In this document: positions 32,070 to 35,121 of the stretch, one piece after another | How positions within the stretch are numbered: position 1 is the first letter of the stretch | Layout of the letters: each line of letters begins with the position of its first letter | Source of the DNA: a virus | Virus record (IMG/VR): IMGVR_UViG_3300047462_000032 | Coordinates: 1 to 35,121 of that record | DNA length: 35,121 nt | Strand: one strand, 5' to 3' | Made by a program: the position numbers and the translations under genes | Notes under the pieces: model-generated | Told to the model about the DNA's origin: nothing | Database searches by the model: none | Seen by the model: only the letters and a program-made list of their open reading frames with translations

Positions 32070-32106
32070 ACACTACGTGCGCATCTGAGCACTACGTGCC
32101 TGCACA
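32070..32106 (+). repeat. Iteron-like 37-bp repeat, copy 1
   Basis: Identical over 37 bp to 32537-32573. Each copy holds two CACTACGTGC elements 20 bp apart, with GCATCTGAG between them. Related elements: ACGTGCGCAC and ACTACGTGCA at 32223-32240, and inverted ATGCGCACGTA at 32749-32759 and 33425-33435. Confidence 0.85.
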
Positions 32107-32274
32107 TAAGTTAGCCGTCTGCCCCATCTACCCCCAATCAAAAACAAGTTAAGATAAACGCACTTGACTAGATCAGGTAGGTGAAACGTTGCCCTTAACT
32201 AGGAAAAATGGATAATGACCCTACGTGCGCACTACGTGCACCCTCATTGATTAGCAACACAGGTGGGTTTTAAG

Positions 32275-32346
32275 ATGTTTACTCTTTTTGTTATTGGCGT
32301 TGTCTTATCCATCCTTTACTATATTGGAACTAGACCTATGAAGTGA
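32275..32346 (+). CDS. Possible 23-aa single-TM peptide
   Basis: ATG to TGA encoding MFTLFVIGVVLSILYYIGTR and three more residues, almost entirely a hydrophobic helix. AGGTGG lies about 9 bp upstream and a small GGTC/GACC hairpin follows the stop. It could be a small membrane toxin, holin-like or regulatory peptide. Evidence is limited to codon continuity and the RBS. Confidence 0.3.
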   Translation: MFTLFVIGVVLSILYYIGTRPMK

Positions 32347-32536
32347 TTAACGTGGTCTTAAGGACCAATTTTAGTCTGAACAATCAAAAGTAAAGAGATC
32401 ACGTAGTTGATTGAAAATACTGATTGTTTGTATCTAAATTGAAAATGTTATAGGGTGATAGACTGGAATTAAACGGATTTTGGATGGTGTTTTTGATGGA
32501 AAAGACACCAACCACACCCTTTATCATCCATACTGC

Positions 32537-32573
32537 ACACTACGTGCGCATCTGAGCACTACGTGCCTGCACA
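32537..32573 (+). repeat. Iteron-like 37-bp repeat, copy 2
   Basis: An exact copy of 32070-32106, 467 bp downstream, in the same orientation. Confidence 0.85.
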
Positions 32574-32584
32574 CTATCTGTTGA

Positions 32585-32613
32585 TTGATCTGTCATACAA
32601 TTAGGGTGATAGA
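32585..32613 (+). promoter_or_regulatory. Candidate promoter TTGATC-17-GATAGA
   Basis: TTGATC (32585-32590), a 17-bp spacer and GATAGA (32608-32613), with TTAGGGT just ahead of the -10. It shares the AGGGTGATA -10 context with the two promoters in the 80-bp duplication. Confidence 0.4.
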
Positions 32614-32651
32614 GCACTAAAAATGGATGATAAGTGAAATCAAAAATCACG

Positions 32652-32731
32652 TTATTCCTGCAGAAAAATCCGTATCACTCCCCCCGTAAACGGCAAATGA
32701 GACGTTGACCTATTAGGGTAATAGGGTGATA
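32652..32731 (+). repeat. 80-bp duplicated promoter element, copy A
   Basis: 78 of 80 bases match 32984-33063. It includes TTGACC (32705-32710), a 17-bp spacer holding two TAGGGT motifs, and GATAGT (32728-32733). It lies upstream of the 59-aa gene at 32785. The repeated TAGGGT in the spacer may be an operator. A short basic ORF (32634-32708) also runs through the copy. Confidence 0.85.
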
Positions 32732-32740
32732 GTTCATTTC

Positions 32741-32759
32741 TGTGCAGTATGCGCACGTA
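32741..32759 (+). repeat. 19-bp repeat with inverted iteron core
   Basis: TGTGCAGTATGCGCACGTA, identical to 33417-33435. It contains ATGCGCACGTA, the reverse complement of the TACGTGCGCAT core of the 37-bp iterons. Confidence 0.75.
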
Positions 32760-32784
32760 TGTGTTAAACAACTTGGAGATTTAA

Positions 32785-32964
32785 ATGAACATAAAGGCTT
32801 CCATTCCTCTTACTTCACAAGAAAGGCGGTTCATTCAGATGTATGGCAAGATGCTAAAGGAAGGCTGTCCTGGTGCTATTGTTGGTGAGGACCAGATAAG
32901 TGGTATCCATTTCACAGTAAAGGGTGATAGTATCATTGTACTTAACAGACAGATGAAGAGGTAA
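32785..32964 (+). CDS. Small hypothetical protein (59 aa)
   Basis: TTGGAG lies upstream of the ATG and it is driven by the copy-A promoter. It encodes a small mixed protein (MNIKASIPLTSQERRFIQMY, then GKMLKEGCPGAIVGEDQIS) whose C-terminal half could form a beta hairpin (IHFTVKGDSIIVLN). Probably an early protein. No family is recognised. It was too short to appear in an ordinary ORF screen but has a good ribosome site. Confidence 0.6.
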   Translation: MNIKASIPLTSQERRFIQMYGKMLKEGCPGAIVGEDQISGIHFTVKGDSIIVLNRQMKR

Positions 32965-32983
32965 GAGAAAATGAATGACATAC

Positions 32984-33063
32984 TTATTCCTGCAGAATAA
33001 TCCGTATCACTCCCCCCGTAAACGGCAAATGAGACGTTGACCTAATAGGGTAATAGGGTGATA
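32984..33063 (+). repeat. 80-bp duplicated promoter element, copy B
   Basis: The second copy of 32652-32731, with TTGACC (33037-33042), a 17-bp spacer and GATAAT (33060-33065), the better -10 of the two. It precedes the 82-aa gene at 33096. Confidence 0.85.
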
Positions 33064-33095
33064 ATGTGTTTATTGAGTAACTAATTGGAGAGACA

Positions 33096-33344
33096 ATGGA
33101 AGCAATACTAAGTGAAGAGATGGAAGTGATCAACCCTAATATGGTTGAAGAGATATTCAGCAAATCACCTGTACACTTGAAGGCTATGATCAAGGCTGCT
33201 GAAGACACTGTTGAGTTCTACAAGGCTGCACTTCTGGTAGTGGAGGCTAAGCAATCAGAGAAAATAGAGAAAGGATCAGCTGAACGGTTTGAGTTGAATA
33301 CTAAGTGTGACATACTGGAGTCAGCTGGCATTATTGGCTACTAA
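33096..33344 (+). CDS. Small hypothetical protein (82 aa)
   Basis: TTGGAGAG is the ribosome site and the copy-B promoter lies about 30 bp upstream; a perfect 15-bp hairpin follows the stop. It encodes an acidic helical protein (MEAILSEEMEVINPNMVEEI, then FSKSPVHLKAMIKAAEDTVE) with likely coiled-coil character. It forms a single-gene transcription unit, so it is probably an early takeover or regulatory protein. No family is recognised. Confidence 0.7.
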   Translation: MEAILSEEMEVINPNMVEEIFSKSPVHLKAMIKAAEDTVEFYKAALLVVEAKQSEKIEKGSAERFELNTKCDILESAGIIGY

Positions 33345-33383
33345 ACAATAACCAACAGTTAAATTTGCACTGTTGGTTATTGT
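33345..33383 (+). terminator. 15-bp perfect hairpin after the 82-aa gene
   Basis: ACAATAACCAACAGT pairs perfectly with ACTGTTGGTTATTGT around a 9-base loop, starting right after the stop. There is no T-run after it (CCCCC follows), so it may terminate poorly alone but would protect or punctuate the mRNA. Confidence 0.65.
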
Positions 33384-33416
33384 CCCCCATTGTTGTCCAC
33401 TATGGTGGGATTGGCA

Positions 33417-33435
33417 TGTGCAGTATGCGCACGTA
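33417..33435 (+). repeat. 19-bp repeat with inverted iteron core, copy 2
   Basis: Identical to 32741-32759. With that copy it brackets the two small early genes. Confidence 0.75.
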
Positions 33436-33517
33436 GGGTGCAGTCCCAGTTATTTGGTTTGACCCAAACGCTCCCCTGCCACATATATTTTCTCCATTTT
33501 TAAAGCACCGGGGTCAA

Positions 33518-33787
33518 CCAGTGATCCCATTTGGCTAACCAGCCATCTGATTTGGCTAATTGCAGCCATCCCATTTGGCTAACCAGTGATCCCATTTGGC
33601 TAACCAGTGATCCCATTTGGCTAATTGCAGCCATCCCATTTGGCTAACCAGTGATCCCATTTGGCTAACCAGTGATCCCATTTGGCTAACCAGTGATCCC
33701 ATTTGGCTAACCAGCCATCTGATTTGGCTAATTGCAGCCATCTGATTTGGCTAGCACGGGGGTCAACCAGCCATCTGATTTGGCTAA
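33518..33787 (+). repeat. 12-unit minisatellite upstream of terS (candidate pac/terminase site)
   Basis: Twelve units of 21 or 23 bp share the core ATTTGGCTA. The main forms are CCAGTGATCCC or CCAGCCATCTG (21 bp) and a 23-bp form starting TTGCAGCC. A 21-bp period equals two helical turns, so the same face of DNA repeats. The array is bracketed by GGTCAACCAG blocks and lies 145 bp before the probable small terminase gene, as packaging-recognition (pac) repeats do in some phages. It could also be an origin or partition-like site. The 587-bp gap 33345-33931 otherwise holds a hairpin, a 19-bp repeat and the terS leader. Confidence 0.8.
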
Positions 33788-33915
33788 TTGGTCAAATCCC
33801 CCAGTTTGTAAAATTTTTTGGTTCTATTTTAAGCACAAGGGGAACCACTCCTTGTCTGACCAGTAGATTTGGAACCAGATGCCTTAATCTTACTTGGTGC
33901 TTATCCTTACTTATC

Positions 33916-33923
33916 TCTAAATA
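33916..33923 (+). promoter_or_regulatory. Candidate gp55-type late promoter / terS leader (TCTAAATA)
   Basis: The TAAATA overlaps the AGGGG ribosome-site region of terS and lies 8 bp before its ATG, too close for a normal leader unless the mRNA is nearly leaderless. It is included because it repeats the TCTAAATA form seen at 19223 and 29255. Confidence 0.25.
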
Positions 33924-33931
33924 GGGGTACT

Positions 33932-34540
33932 ATGGATGACCAATTAAAACCAACTGAAGCAGAACCCAAGAAACATTACCGGACCATTACTGAACGCGTG
34001 GCTGAACGCAAGGAGGAACGGACACGTATTAAGCGGGGACGTAAACCTAAGTGTGTTGAAGGCAAACGCCTTTATAAGCGTATTGAGGACATTGTTATGA
34101 AGGGGGTAACTTACCAACGTAATGTTGCTGCTGCATTGGGGTTAACTTATGTTGCTTGGCAACGTATGTGTGAAAAGCCTGGATCCAAATTACGTGAAGT
34201 CTATGCTGAATCTGTTGCTAAAAGGGATGCACTAGTTCAAAGGGCATATTATGACATTATGGCTGATGAGAACATCAACATGCGGATTAAGGCTGATTTT
34301 GTCAAAACTGAGAAGTTACTAATTGATAAGCGTGCAATGGATGAGGAGCAACCACGTGGGTTTGGTATTGCAAACCCAGGTCTTTACTTAACCAATGATG
34401 AATTGATGGCTGCATTGATGAGACCTCAGTTGCAGATGACATTTACCAGCAGTCAGCCAGAAATAGTTAGTGAGATACAAGAAGCAGAAATTATAGGAGA
34501 AGTAGATGAACATAAGGAACGTAGAGAAGAAAACAACTGA
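33932..34540 (+). CDS. terS: Probable terminase small subunit
   Basis: A 202-aa protein from the ATG at 33932 (AGGGG 6 bp upstream); an earlier in-frame ATG at 33869 lacks a site. A basic N-terminus (TERVAERKEERTRIKRGRKP) precedes a helix-turn-helix-like segment (IEDIVMKGVTYQRNVAAALGLTYVAWQRMCEKP, residues ~53-85), then a helical oligomerisation-type region (EVYAESVAKRDALVQRAYYDIMADENINMR) and an acidic tail. This is the general plan of phage TerS, which binds the packaging site and hands DNA to TerL. It lies just after the minisatellite and four small genes before TerL. Function inferred from layout and position. Confidence 0.7.
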   Translation: MDDQLKPTEAEPKKHYRTITERVAERKEERTRIKRGRKPKCVEGKRLYKRIEDIVMKGVTYQRNVAAALGLTYVAWQRMCEKPGSKLREVYAESVAKRDALVQRAYYDIMADENINMRIKADFVKTEKLLIDKRAMDEEQPRGFGIANPGLYLTNDELMAALMRPQLQMTFTSSQPEIVSEIQEAEIIGEVDEHKERREENN

Positions 34541-34766
34541 TATTGTGATGGCTGCAACATTGATTGTAGGTGGGTTTAAACTAACCAAGATTGACCTCTG
34601 CAACCAAAGGGGATGTTTTTGGTTTGAAGATAGCAATCCTACGGACTTGGCTAAGTTCATTGGGGAGTACTCCCTTGGTGATATCCGTGTTGAACCAAAA
34701 GCGTTTAATCATAAGATTAGGGAATTAACAACTGAATTTAAGAAACTACATGGGGCAAGGACATGA
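34506..34766 (+). CDS. DUF5659-like small protein (86 aa)
   Basis: Overlaps the TerS end by 35 bp, with AGGAGA upstream. Residues 7-50 (KKTTDIVMAATLIVGGFKLT, then CFWFEDSNPTDLAKFIGEY) resemble the small DUF5659 domain found in many phages: a short ATLxxxGxKLxxID strand-helix, a xxFxFED strand and a helical tail. Function of that family is unknown; it is often seen near early or packaging genes. Confidence 0.65.
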   Translation: MNIRNVEKKTTDIVMAATLIVGGFKLTKIDLCNQRGCFWFEDSNPTDLAKFIGEYSLGDIRVEPKAFNHKIRELTTEFKKLHGART

Positions 34767-34936
34767 ACATTCCTCCAAAACTAATGATTGCTGAATGCAT
34801 TCATTGTAAGAAGAAGACAAGAGCAATCCTAAATGGATACATGTTTAAGGCTAAGTGCTTGGAGTGTGGTGCACCAGTTATCCTAATTAAGAAGATTAAG
34901 GACCTAGGTGCACCTAAGGAGAAATTAGATGGTTGA
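34763..34936 (+). CDS. Small zinc-ribbon protein (57 aa)
   Basis: ATGA overlap with the previous stop. Cys12, Cys15, Cys32 and Cys35 (CIHC ... CLEC) form a classic zinc ribbon (AECIHCKKKTRAI ... MFKAKCLECGAPVILIKK). Such tiny ribbons are common phage accessory proteins that bind nucleic acids or host proteins. It is translationally linked on both sides. Confidence 0.75.
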   Translation: MNIPPKLMIAECIHCKKKTRAILNGYMFKAKCLECGAPVILIKKIKDLGAPKEKLDG

Positions 34937-35121
34937 AGTCTCATTGGTGTTACTTGGTGGGCTGGTTGTATTTGCAATTTGGGCGTATGTTGAGTTTACA
35001 AGGCATAAGGTTATTGTCAGTGCACATGAGGAACTAATTGCACATCTTGATAGTGAATATGAAGGAATTAAACTAGTTGAACTTACATTAAGTAGTAAAT
35101 TAAAGGAATTGGAAGACCGGG
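34929..35121 (+). CDS. Small membrane protein with coiled-coil tail, 5' part (continues at position 1)
   Basis: The ATG follows AAGGAG and overlaps the zinc-ribbon stop. It encodes MVEVSLVLLGGLVVFAIWAY, a transmembrane segment, then a charged tail. The frame runs to the end of the window and continues at base 128 of the left end, giving 84 aa in total on the circle. Confidence 0.8.
   Translation, partial: MVEVSLVLLGGLVVFAIWAYVEFTRHKVIVSAHEELIAHLDSEYEGIKLVELTLSSKLKELEDR
34995..35121. repeat. Terminal direct repeat, right copy
   Basis: Identical to 1-127; see the left copy. It marks the join of the circular map. Confidence 0.95.

Larger units (their letters stand above)
31987..32784 (+). other. 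Repeat-rich non-coding control region (possible replication origin)
   Basis: About 800 bp without a substantial gene. It contains two exact 37-bp copies carrying paired CACTACGTGC elements, a third degenerate copy, short inverted versions, several TAGGGTGATA elements, hairpins at 32353-32367 and 32485-32510, and an 11-bp inverted repeat ATGGATGATAA (32623-32633) / TTATCATCCAT (32521-32531) around the second iteron block. Iteron-like direct repeats in a gene-free region are typical of origins or of regulator-binding clusters. No replication initiator gene was recognised. Confidence 0.55.

Noticed and set aside
32209-32274. A 21-codon ORF ending just before the 23-aa TM peptide
   Set aside because: Most of it is made of iteron repeats; the ribosome site is too close to the ATG and there is no protein signal.
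33556-33741. Minus-strand ORF across the minisatellite
   Set aside because: It simply translates the repeat unit and has no independent support.
1-35121. CRISPR array
   Set aside because: The tandem repeats at 33518-33787 have no unique spacers of normal length between units, and no cas-like gene is present.

Overview
The window is a complete small tailed-phage genome (Caudoviricetes, gene order most like a podovirus), assembled as a circle and cut at an arbitrary point. Bases 1-127 are repeated exactly at 34995-35121. The closed molecule is therefore 34,994 bp, and one small membrane-protein gene reads straight across the join. Every supported gene lies on the + strand. The DNA is moderately AT-rich (roughly 40% G+C by eye). 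The host cannot be named from the sequence. No integrase, repressor, DNA polymerase, helicase, primase, RNA polymerase or convincing endolysin was found.

Layout on the circle: (1) 31.99-33.9 kb is a repeat-rich control region. It holds iteron-like CTACGTGC repeats in both orientations, an 80-bp duplicated promoter element (TTGACC-17-GATAxT), a few tiny genes, and a 21/23-bp minisatellite of 12 units just upstream of the probable small terminase. (2) 33.9-5.2 kb (through the join) carries the packaging and head genes: TerS, a DUF5659-like protein, a zinc-ribbon protein, a TM protein, TerL, portal, an XhlA-like membrane protein and a scaffold. (3) 5.2-6.5 kb is the major capsid gene with a rho-independent terminator, followed by a NUMOD4/HNH homing endonuclease that has its own promoter. 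(4) 7.25-19.2 kb holds two paralogous repeat-rich fibres, an acidic protein, an adaptor-like protein, a small beta protein and a large tail/nozzle-like protein. (5) 19.25-26.0 kb encodes three or four large Gln/Ala/Asn-rich ejection (internal virion) proteins, one ending in a Hint autoprocessing domain.

(6) 26.0-28.7 kb is an accessory operon behind a strong sigma-70-type promoter: a nucleotide-sugar epimerase-like SDR, small HTH and zinc-finger proteins, and unknowns. (7) 28.8-29.2 kb encodes a T4 gp55-like late sigma factor. TAAATA motifs, including one perfect TATAAATA (the T4 late-promoter sequence), sit just upstream of many structural genes, which suggests gp55-type late transcription without the T4 clamp/coactivator genes. 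(8) 29.75-32.0 kb holds a densely hairpinned presumptive non-coding RNA. It is followed by a promoter-to-terminator unit encoding an AIPR (abortive infection phage resistance) family protein, a tiny ORF and a hemerythrin-like protein.

The best candidates for something undescribed are the structured RNA next to the AIPR/hemerythrin unit, the stripped-down gp55 sigma with its TAAATA promoter set in a 35-kb phage that lacks replication genes, and the duplicated promoter/iteron/minisatellite control region.
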